This document shows positions 6,901 through 14,189 of a DNA stretch of 19,236 bases, piece after piece (position 1 is the stretch's first letter; each line of letters opens with the position of its first letter). Below the pieces are notes generated by a model. It saw only the letters and a program-made list of their open reading frames with translations, did not search any database and was not told where the DNA came from. A program made the translations under genes and the position numbers. The DNA comes from JBBQNR01 sp038330145 (lineage in GTDB: Bacteria; Actinomycetota; Thermoleophilia; Solirubrobacterales; JBBDJG01), in assembly GCA_038330145.1 (NCBI GenBank), contig JBBQNR010000057.1, positions 1-19,236 on the forward strand, written 5' to 3'.

Positions 6901-7914
6901 CTACTCCCGGGCGCCGAACGTATCCACGATCGCGTCGTGGTACTCGCGCACAAGGCCAGGGTCCGTGGCCACGACGGGCGCTCCCAGCAGCTGACGATCC
7001 GAGCTTCGCGCGCGCTCGGCGAGCTGCTGCCGGCAGGCCTCGGCGCTGCCGGCCACTCCCATCTGCGCCAGCATCTCGTCGGTCACGAGAGCAGTCATCC
7101 CGGCCAGGTCGAAGCGCTTCCAGAGAGAACGGATCTCGCCCGCTAGGTCTCCGAAACCGTGCAGCTCCAGGATGCGGTCGTAGGTTCGGACGGTGGCATG
7201 AAAGGCGATCTGGCGCTTGACGTCCTCGCGTGCCTGCTGCTCGTCGTCGGACACGGCGACGACGACCCAGTCGCTCACCTCCAGCTCGTCGCCGGAGCGC
7301 CCCTCGGCCTCCGCGCCCTCGGCGATCGCGGGACGCATCACCTCCGCGATGTATCGGCCCGTGGCCATCGGGTGCGCGATCACGCCGTCCGCAATTGCAC
7401 CCGCGGTGCGCGACATGCCGTCGTTGATCGCGGCCAGGTGAACCGGGATCTGCTCCCGCACCTGGTTGGCGCGCGCGTACGGGCGCACCGACAGACGCAC
7501 GAGCTCTCCCTCGTACTCGATCGAGCCCGCGCTCTGTGCCGCCCATACGGCTCTCACGGCCTCGACCGTCTCCCGCAGCCGGCGTGCCGGGCGCTCGGCG
7601 GGGGCGCCGAGCCAATCGGTGCGCATGCGCCTCGTACCGGTGCCGAGGCCGAGCGAGAAGCGCCCGTCGGACATCTCGTCGAGGTCGAGCGCGGTAACCG
7701 CCGTCAGCAGCGGCGAGCGGCCGAAGGCCCAGGCGATCGCGGTGCCGAGCCCGATGCGATCGGTCTGCAGCGCAGCGGCCGCCAGCCCCAGCAGCCCCGA
7801 GTGGTTGTGGAACTCAGGCGCCCAGACCGACTCGAAGCCCGCGGCCTCGCAGCGTCGCGCCAGCTCGACGTTCTCGGCCTGCGTCGGTAGCTCCAGCAGC
7901 ACACCCAATCGCAC
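6901..7914 (-). CDS. LLM-class (luciferase-like) F420-dependent oxidoreductase
   Basis: A 337-residue TIM-barrel flavin/F420 oxidoreductase. The family signatures are AARRCEAAGFESVWAPE-type text near the start (LARRCEAAGFESVWAPEF), TDRIGLGTAI, LDEMSDGRFSLGLGTG, and IPVHLAAINDGMSRTAGAIA with ADGVIAHP. Such enzymes pass hydride between reduced F420 and small organic substrates; the substrate here cannot be told. The GTG start has no ribosome binding site but has TAACGT eight bases upstream. The gene follows a decayed paralogue on the same strand with only 15 bp between, so it may once have been part of a pair. The flavin FMN is an alternative cofactor. Confidence 0.85.
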   Translation of the reverse strand: MRLGVLLELPTQAENVELARRCEAAGFESVWAPEFHNHSGLLGLAAAALQTDRIGLGTAIAWAFGRSPLLTAVTALDLDEMSDGRFSLGLGTGTRRMRTDWLGAPAERPARRLRETVEAVRAVWAAQSAGSIEYEGELVRLSVRPYARANQVREQIPVHLAAINDGMSRTAGAIADGVIAHPMATGRYIAEVMRPAIAEGAEAEGRSGDELEVSDWVVVAVSDDEQQAREDVKRQIAFHATVRTYDRILELHGFGDLAGEIRSLWKRFDLAGMTALVTDEMLAQMGVAGSAEACRQQLAERARSSDRQLLGAPVVATDPGLVREYHDAIVDTFGARE

Positions 7915-7922
7915 GGCCGGAC

Positions 7923-7928
7923 ACGTTA
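7923..7928 (-). promoter_or_regulatory. -10-like TAACGT before the minus strand LLM gene
   Basis: On the minus strand TAACGT ends eight bases before the GTG at 7914, with no ribosome binding site between. It fits the leaderless pattern of other starts here, but it also lies at the end of the pseudogene and may be chance. Confidence 0.3.
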
Positions 7929-7929
7929 A

Positions 7930-8333
7930 CTACCCGAGCCCGGGCGCCGAGGCCAGCAGGTCGACCTGCTCGACGTCGGTCGAGCACGGGAACAAGACCA
8001 GCTCGTCGCATCCCGCCTTCTCGAATGCCTGCAGGTAGGACTTGACCATCTCTCGCTGGTCGCCGCACCGCCCACGATTGCCCCCGCAACCTCCGGCGCC
8101 GAGCCAGGCGTAGTTAGTGGCGCAGGTAACTGTCGGCGTTCTCCTTCGCGTATGCGCTCCGTCACTGCCGCCGCGGCGGCAGTGACACAAGCGGCTCGTA
8201 GTTGGGATAGACGACGCGGTCGATCACGCCCAGGGTCGAGAAGCCGCCCTCGTCGCTCTTTGCGCGACCAGTCGAGCAAAGACCTGCGGTCGACGCCCGG
8301 AACCGGCGCCGGTAGTCCGATGCCGAGTTCCAT
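7930..8333 (-). pseudogene. Decayed LLM-class oxidoreductase, internally deleted and frameshifted
   Basis: Read on the minus strand, the remnant starts at ATG 8333 behind AGGAGA, giving MELGIGLPAPVPGVDRRSLL. A frameshift near 8266 leads to DEGGFSTLGVIDRVVYPNYE, and another near 8170 to AAAAAVTERI. Near 8150 the text jumps to AYAKENADSYLRH, then in a further frame to NYAWLG, and ends with YLQAFEKAGCDELVLFPCST and VEQVDLLA. The last two match the C-terminus of luciferase-like oxidoreductases. About half of a 280-290-residue protein is missing from the middle. The ribosome binding site survives, so decay may be fairly recent. No protein of use should be made. Confidence 0.8.
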
Positions 8334-8355
8334 CGCATCTCCTGTCGGTTGGATC

Positions 8356-8361
8356 TATGGT
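8356..8361 (+). promoter_or_regulatory. -10-like TATGGT before the PPOX gene
   Basis: TATGGT ends five bases before ATG 8367. It supports that start, rather than the earlier in-frame codon at 8349, and a leaderless message. The site lies in the 33-bp gap between two divergent starts. Confidence 0.35.
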
Positions 8362-8366
8362 CAGAG

Positions 8367-8798
8367 ATGGTGGACTCCGACGTTGGCCAATTACCCGCCT
8401 GGGCAATCGACATGCTTGCCGGCGCGCGAGTGGCCCGGCTCGGAATGATCGACAATCGCTCGAGCCCGCGGGTCCTGCCGGTCACGTTCGTCCTGCACGA
8501 GGGCGAGTTCTTCAGCGCCGTTGACGAGAAGCGCAAGCGCCTCCAGCCGCAGGCACTCGCACGAGTCCGTTACCTGCGCGACAACCCGCGCGTCGCGCTG
8601 ACGGTCGACCACTACGAGGACGACTGGTCCGCACTGGCCTGGGTGCAGCTGCTCGGGCAGGCGGAGGTGATCGAGTGCTCCCAGGCGCCCGACGCCCTTG
8701 CCGCTCTGTGTGCGAAGTACGAGCAGTACGCGCACAGCCCGCCGGGAGGTCCTTTGATCCGGATCGCGCCCAGCCGTTTCCTCTGCTGGCAGTCCTGA
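8367..8798 (+). CDS. PPOX-class (split-barrel) F420/flavin-dependent oxidoreductase
   Basis: A 143-residue split-beta-barrel protein of the pyridoxamine-phosphate-oxidase superfamily. Signs are ARVARLGMIDNRSSPRVLPV (strand with cofactor-binding residues), VDEKRKRLQPQALARVRYLR, NPRVALTVDHYEDDW and the end IRIAPSRFLCW. It resembles the actinobacterial TIGR03668/Rv0121-like F420 group, as far as I recall. Members reduce small molecules or bind flavin, F420 or heme; the substrate here is unknown. I start at ATG 8367 because a -10-like hexamer sits just upstream; the frame also opens at 8349 and six more residues are possible. It is divergent from the LLM pseudogene and 55 bp before another LLM gene, giving a small F420 cluster. 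Confidence 0.8.
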   Translation: MVDSDVGQLPAWAIDMLAGARVARLGMIDNRSSPRVLPVTFVLHEGEFFSAVDEKRKRLQPQALARVRYLRDNPRVALTVDHYEDDWSALAWVQLLGQAEVIECSQAPDALAALCAKYEQYAHSPPGGPLIRIAPSRFLCWQS

Positions 8799-8841
8799 GC
8801 CGGCTCAGCCCGCGCCCTTTCGCGCGGTTGACCGGTTCCCG

Positions 8842-8847
8842 TAGTGT
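8842..8847 (+). promoter_or_regulatory. -10-like TAGTGT before the second LLM gene
   Basis: TAGTGT ends six bases before ATG 8854, the spacing expected when transcription starts at the initiation codon. No ribosome binding site is seen. A TTGACC at 8828 is too close to be its -35 box. Confidence 0.4.
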
Positions 8848-8853
8848 TGGCCG

Positions 8854-9792
8854 ATGCGCATCGGCGTTTCGCTCCCGAACGTTGGCCTCGACCACGGCAA
8901 GGAGACGCTGCTGCCCGTGGCGCAGGCGGCCGAGCGGCTGGGGTTCGACTCGGTCTGGGCGGCGCATCACGTCGTGCTGCCCTACGAGCGCAAGAGCGAG
9001 TATCCGTACCAGCGTTCCGGCACCGAGGTGGCGATGTCACCCGGCATGCAATGGCTCGACCCCGTCGTGACGCTGTCGATGATCGCCGGCGTGACCGATC
9101 GTGTCCGGCTCGGGACCAGCGTGTTCGTGCTGCCGTACCGGGACCCCGTCACGCTGGCAGCGGAGCTCGCCGCGCTCGACGTGCTGAGCGAAGGGAGGTT
9201 GGTGTTCGGCGTCGGCGTCGGCTGGATGCGCGAGGAATTCGATGCGATCGGCATCCCGCCCGCTCAGCGAGGAGCCCGCACCGACGAGCATCTGCAGGCG
9301 ATGAAGATCCTCTGGAGCGAAGATCCAGCGAGCTTCGAGGGCCGGTTCACCAGCTTCGACAACGTTGTGCTCGCCACCACTCCGCGCACGGAGGGCGGAC
9401 CGCCGATCTGGATCGGGGGCAACACGGATCCGGCGCTGCGGCGGGCGCTTCGCTTTGGGTCCGGATGGCACGGCTTCGAGGTCTTTCCCGAGGAGGTCCC
9501 GCAGGTGCGAGAACGCCTGGCGGCGCTGGCCGGGGAGGTCGGCCGCGACCCGGACGAGCTCGAGCTGAGCGTGGCCCGCGGCCTGATGCCGCCCGGTCGG
9601 GAGGACGAGTCCTTCATCACCGATCGCCGCATTCTCGGCGGCTCGGCCGAGCAGATCGTGGACGAGCTGGGGCGGTACATGGATGCCGGTGTGGAGATGG
9701 TGCTGATCCAGGTCAGCCTGTTGGCACCCCTGGTGCCCGAAGCGCTGGAGTGGGTCGCCGCCGAGGTGCTGCCGAAGCTGCCTCGAAACTGA
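8854..9792 (+). CDS. LLM-class F420-dependent oxidoreductase (TIGR03619/Rv2161c-like)
   Basis: A 312-residue luciferase-like oxidoreductase. It opens with MRIGVSLPNVGLDHGKE and AAERLGFDSVWAAHHVVLP, then VTDRVRLGTSVFVLPYRDP, LDVLSEGRLVFGVGVGWMRE and PPIWIGGNTDPALRRALRFG, all landmarks of the F420-dependent TIM-barrel family. It is quite different from the minus strand enzyme at 6901-7914, so the two are not recent copies. The reaction is hydride transfer with F420 (or FMN); the substrate is unknown. It ends 83 bp before the cupredoxin gene. The start is supported by the TAGTGT hexamer and the conserved MRIG opening. Confidence 0.88.
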   Translation: MRIGVSLPNVGLDHGKETLLPVAQAAERLGFDSVWAAHHVVLPYERKSEYPYQRSGTEVAMSPGMQWLDPVVTLSMIAGVTDRVRLGTSVFVLPYRDPVTLAAELAALDVLSEGRLVFGVGVGWMREEFDAIGIPPAQRGARTDEHLQAMKILWSEDPASFEGRFTSFDNVVLATTPRTEGGPPIWIGGNTDPALRRALRFGSGWHGFEVFPEEVPQVRERLAALAGEVGRDPDELELSVARGLMPPGREDESFITDRRILGGSAEQIVDELGRYMDAGVEMVLIQVSLLAPLVPEALEWVAAEVLPKLPRN

Positions 9793-9860
9793 CCCCGGTC
9801 ACGCCCCGAGTGCCGCACAAGAGCGGGTTGTCACGTGCCCGGCGGTGCCGGGCGAATATG

Positions 9861-9866
9861 TAGACT
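9861..9866 (+). promoter_or_regulatory. -10-like TAGACT before the cupredoxin gene
   Basis: TAGACT ends nine bases before ATG 9876 and no ribosome binding site lies between. It may be the promoter that opens the respiratory block. No good -35 box is spaced correctly. Confidence 0.4.
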
Positions 9867-9875
9867 CGCCCGCTC

Positions 9876-10421
9876 ATGACCTTCTACTACGTGCTCGGCA
9901 TCACCTTCGTGCTGTTCGCGATCACGCTCACCGCGATCGGTCTCACGCGCGAGGACTTCCCGCCAAGGCCGAGCGTGGGCCGTGCGGTGATCGCAGCTGC
10001 GGCGGTCATCGCGGTGGTCACGTTCGGCGTCCTGGTCACGAGCTCGCACGTGGAGCACCCGCGCGAGGAAGCTGCGGCGGAGGCAGCCGAGAAGAAGGCC
10101 GAGGCCGGGGGAGAGCCGGCGGCGAAGGGCGCGGCCGCCCCCGCGGGCAAGCCGGTCGAGGTCGTCGAGAAGGAGTATTCGATCGAGCTGAAGCAGACCG
10201 CGTTCAAGGCGGGCAAGCAGAAGTTCGACGTGCACAACACGGGCAAGGTCCCGCACGATCTGGCGGTCGAGGACGGAGGCAAGGAGGCCAAGACGCCCCT
10301 CATCGAAGGCGGGGGCAAGGCATCACTGGAGGTCGATCTGAAGTCCGGCAAGTACAAGCTCTACTGCACGGTTCCGGGCCACGAGCAACTCGGCATGAAG
10401 AGGGAGGTGACGGTCGACTGA
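9876..10421 (+). CDS. Membrane-anchored cupredoxin (type 1 copper protein)
   Basis: A 181-residue protein with two N-terminal membrane helices (about 3-22 and 36-55), an Ala/Glu/Lys-rich linker (about 60-92) and a C-terminal cupredoxin fold. The copper ligands are H127 in VPHDLAV, C164 and H169 in YCTVPGHE, and M174 in QLGM, the full type 1 set. It should carry single electrons on the outer face of the membrane. It sits 39 bp before coxB on the same strand, so a role as donor to the oxidase CuA site is a reasonable inference. The cupredoxin domain of the cytochrome fusion at 15572-16294 is very similar around the ligands (YYCSVPGHEQGGM). Confidence 0.87.
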   Translation: MTFYYVLGITFVLFAITLTAIGLTREDFPPRPSVGRAVIAAAAVIAVVTFGVLVTSSHVEHPREEAAAEAAEKKAEAGGEPAAKGAAAPAGKPVEVVEKEYSIELKQTAFKAGKQKFDVHNTGKVPHDLAVEDGGKEAKTPLIEGGGKASLEVDLKSGKYKLYCTVPGHEQLGMKREVTVD

Positions 10422-10444
10422 CGGCATCTTCGGCCTCGCCGTTG

Positions 10445-10450
10445 TACCGT
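10445..10450 (+). promoter_or_regulatory. -10-like TACCGT before coxB
   Basis: TACCGT ends ten bases before the coxB ATG, with no ribosome binding site in the 39-bp gap after the cupredoxin stop. It may give coxB its own leaderless start, but the match is weak. Confidence 0.25.
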
Positions 10451-10460
10451 CGCGAAACAG

Positions 10461-11225
10461 ATGCGCAGTAGATCTCCCTTCATAGACGTCGGTGTCATCA
10501 CCGTGGTGCTGACGGCGATCGGCACGTGGGTCGTGCTCACCGTCCCGTGGCTGCCCGAGCAGGCTTCCACGCAGGCCGGCCCGATGGACACGCTCTACAA
10601 CGTGCTGGCCGTGATCTCGGTGTTCGTTTTCGCCGCCGTGATGGCGATCCTGATCGTCAGCGTGAGCCGTTTCCGGCGCCGCTTCGGCGATGAGGGAGAC
10701 GGCGACCCGATCCACGGCAACACCGGCCTCGAGGTGATCTGGACCGTGATCCCGGCCATCCTCGTCACGGGCGCCGGCGTCTACAGCGCCATCGTGCTCA
10801 ACGACATCGAGGAGCCGAAGGCGGGAACCAGGACGATCGTCGCCACCGGCCAGCAGTTCGCCTGGACCTTCGACTACGCCGGTGAGGGCGTGAACAAGGC
10901 CGGCCAGCTCCACATGGTCAAAGGCACCCCCTATCTGGTCAACATCCGCGCCAAAGAGGTGCTGCACTCCTTCTGGGTGCCGGAGTTCCGGCTCAAGAAG
11001 GACGCGGTCCCCGGCATGACGACGCACGTCCGCATCACCCCCAACAGGATCGGAAGCTATGCCGTCGTCTGCTCGGAGCTCTGTGGGCTCGGCCACGCCA
11101 CGATGCGCGCCACGGTCAAGGTCGAGGACCAGGCCTCCTTCGACCGCTGGGCGGCTGAGCAGCGGCGTAACTCGCCCACTCCCGCCGGCGGCGCCGCGGC
11201 ATCGTCTGGAGGGGGCTCGTCGTGA
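10461..11225 (+). CDS. coxB: Cytochrome c oxidase subunit II with CuA site
   Basis: Subunit II (254 aa) takes electrons into the oxidase. An N-terminal hydrophobic segment (8-30) and two helices (about 47-69 and 90-113) precede the periplasmic cupredoxin-like domain. The binuclear CuA ligands are complete: H169 in LHSFWVPEF, then C204, E206, C208, H212 and M215 in CSELCGLGHATM. QQFAWTFDY is the usual aromatic stretch for electron entry. No cytochrome c is fused at the C-terminus, which ends in an Ala/Gly/Ser tail, so a separate donor is needed. The stop overlaps the coxA GTG (GTGA). Confidence 0.95.
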   Translation: MRSRSPFIDVGVITVVLTAIGTWVVLTVPWLPEQASTQAGPMDTLYNVLAVISVFVFAAVMAILIVSVSRFRRRFGDEGDGDPIHGNTGLEVIWTVIPAILVTGAGVYSAIVLNDIEEPKAGTRTIVATGQQFAWTFDYAGEGVNKAGQLHMVKGTPYLVNIRAKEVLHSFWVPEFRLKKDAVPGMTTHVRITPNRIGSYAVVCSELCGLGHATMRATVKVEDQASFDRWAAEQRRNSPTPAGGAAASSGGGSS

Positions 11226-13273
11226 CCGCCGCACAGGCTTCCGTGGGGGGGCCGGGCTCTAACATGGGGGGCGGTTTGGAGGGACCGAAGGAGAGATCGA
11301 GGCTGCGCGCGCTGCTGCTCGGCCCGAACCTTTTGCGCGCGGCCTGGGTGACGGTCGCGAGCGGCGCGTTCGCCTTCGGCCTGGTCGTCTTCCTGCGCTG
11401 GCTGCAGAACATGCCGGTGCTCGAGGGCGACGCCATAACGACGGTCACGCTGCTCGCCGCGCCGCTCGGCTTCCTCGTCGGCATCGGAGGATTCGACTAC
11501 TGGTGGAAGTGGATGATCGGCTCGCCGACCGAGCCGGAGGATCACTCCATGCACGGGGCACGCAGCTGGCGCGACTACTTCCGCATCAACACCGACCACA
11601 AGGTGATCGGCGTGCAATACACGGTCACCGCGATCTTCTTCCTGTTCGTCGGTGGCGCGCTCGCGGAGCTGATGCGTGCCGAGCTGGCGCAGCCCGGCCA
11701 GCAGATCGTCGACTCGAACACGTTCAACGGGCTCTTCTCGGTGCACGCCTCGCTGATGATCTTCCTGGTCATCATCCCGATCTTCGCCGGGCTGGCCAAC
11801 TTCGTGATCCCGCTCATGATCGGCGCCCCGGACATGGCGTTCCCGCGCCTGAACGCGCTCAGCTACTGGCTGCTGCCGGTCGCCGGCATCATGATGACGG
11901 CAAGCTTTCTGGTCCCGGACGGTGGAGCCTTCAGCACGGGCTGGACGGCCTATGCGCCGCTCTCCACCGATGCTCCATTGGGCCAGAACTTCTTCACAAT
12001 CGGCGTGCAGTTCGCGGGCACGTCGTCGATCATGACCGCGCTCAACTTCCTGGTCACGATCATCACCATGCGGGCGCCGGGGATGACCTTCTGGCGCATG
12101 CCGCTGCTTGTCTGGGCCAACTTCACGACCTCGCTGCTGGTCGTGATCGCGACGCCCTTCGTCGCCGGCTCGCAGTTCCTGGTGCTGCTGGACCGGACGC
12201 TCAACGCGCACTTCTTCGATGCGGCCTTCGGCGGCGACGTCATCTCGTACCAGCACATTTTCTGGTTCTACTCCCACCCAGCCGTCTACATCATGATGCT
12301 GCCAGGCTTCGGGATCATCTCGGAGGTCATCTCCGCCAAGTCGCGCAAGCCGATCTTCGGCTATCGCCTTATGGCGCTGTCCCTGATGGCGATCCTTGTC
12401 CTCGGCTTCACGGTCTGGGCGCACCACATGTTCGTCTCCGGCATGTTCACCTGGCTGCGGGTGCCGATGATGATCACCACGATGCTGATCGCCGTGCCGA
12501 CGGGCATCAAGATCTTCAGCTGGCTAGCGACGCTATGGCGTGGTGTGCTCGAGCTTTCGACGCCGATGCTGTTCGCGCTCGGCTTCATCACCATGTTCAC
12601 GCTCGGAGGCATCAGCGGCATCATGCTCGCGGCCATCCCGGTGGACATCCACACCTCCGACACCTACTTCGTCGTCGCCCACATCCACTACGTGCTTTTC
12701 GGGGGCAGCATCTTCACCGTCTTCGCGGGCATCTACTACTGGTTCCCGAAGATGACGGGCCGCATGTACGACGAGACCCTCGGCAAGCTGCACTTCTGGC
12801 TCACGTTCATCGGCTTCAACGCGACCTTCGGGCCGATGCACTGGATCGGCCTCGAGGGCATGCCGCGCCGGGTGGCCGACTACGCAGAGAAATTCGCCGG
12901 CTGGAACCTGTTCATATCGATCTCCGCCGGGCTGCTCGGCATCTCGTCGCTCGTATTCCTCTACAACATGGTCGTCAGCTGGAAGTGGGGCCCACGCGCT
13001 CCGGGCAACCCGTGGCGCGCAATGACGCTCGAATGGCAGGTCTCCTCGCCGCCGCCGATCTTCAACTTCGACGAGATCCCGCAGGTGGTTGGCGGACCCT
13101 ACGAATACGGAGTCCCGGGCGCCGTTCACGCCGTCATGAACGGGGACCGCCACAAGGTCGCCGTGCCGGCAGGCGGTGAGGCCTCCGCCGGAGAGCCCGG
13201 CACTGGCCATGGAGCAGGCAACGGCAAAGGCGCCGGCAACGGAAACGGCAACGGGACGGTGACTCGAGAATGA
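11222..13273 (+). CDS. coxA: Cytochrome c oxidase subunit I, A2-type heme-copper oxidase
   Basis: The catalytic subunit (683 aa) reduces O2 to water and pumps protons. Low-spin heme ligands are H175 (FSVHASLMIF) and H489, heme a3 binds H487 (VVAHIHYV), and CuB binds H352, H401 and H402. Y356 is the Tyr that cross-links to H352. The Glu of the A1-type GHPEV motif is replaced: the text is YSHPAVY (350-356), the A2-family hallmark. D204 (APDMAFPRLN), N211 and K430 (PTGIKIFSW) of the D and K channels are present. Before the usual start (TDHKVIGVQY, about 124) lies a 120-residue extension with two likely helices. The tail is rich in Gly and Asn. GTG 11222 overlaps coxB; ATG 11264 is a possible later start. 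Confidence 0.95.
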   Translation: MTAAQASVGGPGSNMGGGLEGPKERSRLRALLLGPNLLRAAWVTVASGAFAFGLVVFLRWLQNMPVLEGDAITTVTLLAAPLGFLVGIGGFDYWWKWMIGSPTEPEDHSMHGARSWRDYFRINTDHKVIGVQYTVTAIFFLFVGGALAELMRAELAQPGQQIVDSNTFNGLFSVHASLMIFLVIIPIFAGLANFVIPLMIGAPDMAFPRLNALSYWLLPVAGIMMTASFLVPDGGAFSTGWTAYAPLSTDAPLGQNFFTIGVQFAGTSSIMTALNFLVTIITMRAPGMTFWRMPLLVWANFTTSLLVVIATPFVAGSQFLVLLDRTLNAHFFDAAFGGDVISYQHIFWFYSHPAVYIMMLPGFGIISEVISAKSRKPIFGYRLMALSLMAILVLGFTVWAHHMFVSGMFTWLRVPMMITTMLIAVPTGIKIFSWLATLWRGVLELSTPMLFALGFITMFTLGGISGIMLAAIPVDIHTSDTYFVVAHIHYVLFGGSIFTVFAGIYYWFPKMTGRMYDETLGKLHFWLTFIGFNATFGPMHWIGLEGMPRRVADYAEKFAGWNLFISISAGLLGISSLVFLYNMVVSWKWGPRAPGNPWRAMTLEWQVSSPPPIFNFDEIPQVVGGPYEYGVPGAVHAVMNGDRHKVAVPAGGEASAGEPGTGHGAGNGKGAGNGNGNGTVTRE

Positions 13274-14139
13274 CCGTGCAACCACCGGAGTCGCCCGTAC
13301 ACGTCCTCGTGGTGGCGAACGAGACCGTGGGCGGCGACAAGCTGATCGAGGCGATCGAGCAGCGCAGGGGGCGCGGACCGATCCGAGTGACCGTCGTCTG
13401 CCCGCAGAACAAGCCCCGCAAGGGGTACGTCATCTACGACGACAGCGTGCGCTCGGCGGCTCGCATCAGGCTCGACCTGACGCTCGAGCGCCTGCACAAG
13501 ATGGGCATCGAGGGTGACGGTGAGGTCATGGACCCGGATCCGTTCCTCGCGGTCCAGGATGCGCTGCGCATCTACCGGCCTGACGAGATCATCATCTCGA
13601 CCTACCCGTACCCGCGCTCCGGCTGGCTTCGCCGTGACCTGGTGGAGCGCATCAGGGAGTACTCCGGGCTGCCGGTCGAGCACGTGGTGGTCGACCTCAG
13701 GGCCGAGCCCGTGAAGCACGTCCTCGTGGTGGCGAACGAGACGGTGGGCGGTCGCCAGCTGATCGAGTCGCTCGAGCGGCGCGCCAGCGAAGCGCCCCAC
13801 CGCTTCACGGTCATAGCTCCGCAGGGCGGCAAGGACCCTGAGGCAGCTGCTCTGGCCCAGGAGCGGCTCGATCACACGATCAAGGAGCTGCGCAACGCGG
13901 GCCTTGACGTGGTCGGCCAGGTGATGGACCGTGATCCGCTCACCAGCATTCAGAACGCTCTTCAGTACCACCCCGCCGACGAGGTCATCATCTCGACCTT
14001 TCCCGGCACGAGCTCGAATTGGCTGCGGGGCGACCTGATCGCGCGCGTGCGAAAGTCGACCGGCAAGCCGGTTGAGCACATAAGCGTCGACCCAGCCGCG
14101 GCCTCCGAGCTTGCGGCGTCCGGCCGGGGGGAGGGCTAG
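13270..14139 (+). CDS. Tandem universal-stress-protein-like (HUP fold) two-domain protein
   Basis: This 289-residue soluble protein is two copies of one alpha/beta domain. Domain A (10-143) and B (148-274) each begin HVLVVANETVGG, continue with an RLD or ARIRLDLTL helix, a GEVMDPDP or GQVMDRDP turn, and end DEIIISTYPYPRSGWL or DEVIISTFPGTSSNWL, then PVEHVVVDL or PVEHISVDP. The alternating strands and helices look like the HUP superfamily (universal stress proteins), but the usual GxxGx9G(S/T) ATP motif is not evident. It is stop/start coupled to coxA (ATGA), and its stop lies in the hairpin that covers the coxC start. An oxidase-linked sensor or accessory role is inferred; function is unknown. 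Confidence 0.8.
   Translation: MTVQPPESPVHVLVVANETVGGDKLIEAIEQRRGRGPIRVTVVCPQNKPRKGYVIYDDSVRSAARIRLDLTLERLHKMGIEGDGEVMDPDPFLAVQDALRIYRPDEIIISTYPYPRSGWLRRDLVERIREYSGLPVEHVVVDLRAEPVKHVLVVANETVGGRQLIESLERRASEAPHRFTVIAPQGGKDPEAAALAQERLDHTIKELRNAGLDVVGQVMDRDPLTSIQNALQYHPADEVIISTFPGTSSNWLRGDLIARVRKSTGKPVEHISVDPAAASELAASGRGEG
13300..13325 (+). repeat. 26-bp exact direct repeat, first copy (second at 13717-13742)
   Basis: The 26 bases that encode the first strand and VANET of domain A recur exactly at 13717-13742 in domain B, 417 bp (139 codons) later. Identity at the wobble bases points to recent duplication or gene conversion, since the two domains have diverged elsewhere. Confidence 0.85.
13717..13742 (+). 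repeat. 26-bp exact direct repeat, second copy
   Basis: Second copy of the repeat at 13300-13325, at the start of domain B. The related gene at 14831 has the same protein motif (ILVVANET) but different bases, so it is an older copy. Confidence 0.85.
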
Positions 14140-14189
14140 TGCCCCATCCAGCAATCCACACTGGCCTGGATTACAGGAAGGGGCACTAG
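14136..14189 (+). promoter_or_regulatory. Inverted repeat enclosing the coxC translation start
   Basis: CTAGTGCCCC (14136-14145) and GGGGCACTAG (14180-14189) are perfect 10-bp arms. Inside are AATCCA (14153-14158) and TGGATT (14167-14172) with an 8-nt loop, separated from the outer stem by a symmetric 7/7 internal loop. The left arm contains the TAG stop of the HUP gene; the right arm takes in part of the coxC ribosome binding site (AGGAAGGGG, 14175-14183) and the G of its GTG. Folded RNA should hide the coxC start until a ribosome reaches the upstream stop. Confidence 0.7.

Noticed and set aside
5789..7615. 608-codon open frame on the minus strand
   Set aside because: It lies opposite the sigma factor and out of frame with the real minus strand genes; composition is Arg/Gly/Ala-rich with no domain.
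8828..8847. TTGACC plus TAGTGT as a full promoter
   Set aside because: Only 8 bp separate the boxes; 16-18 bp is needed.
11057..13179. Long open frames on both strands over coxA
   Set aside because: coxA has unambiguous heme and copper ligands in its own frame; the others are by-products of high GC.
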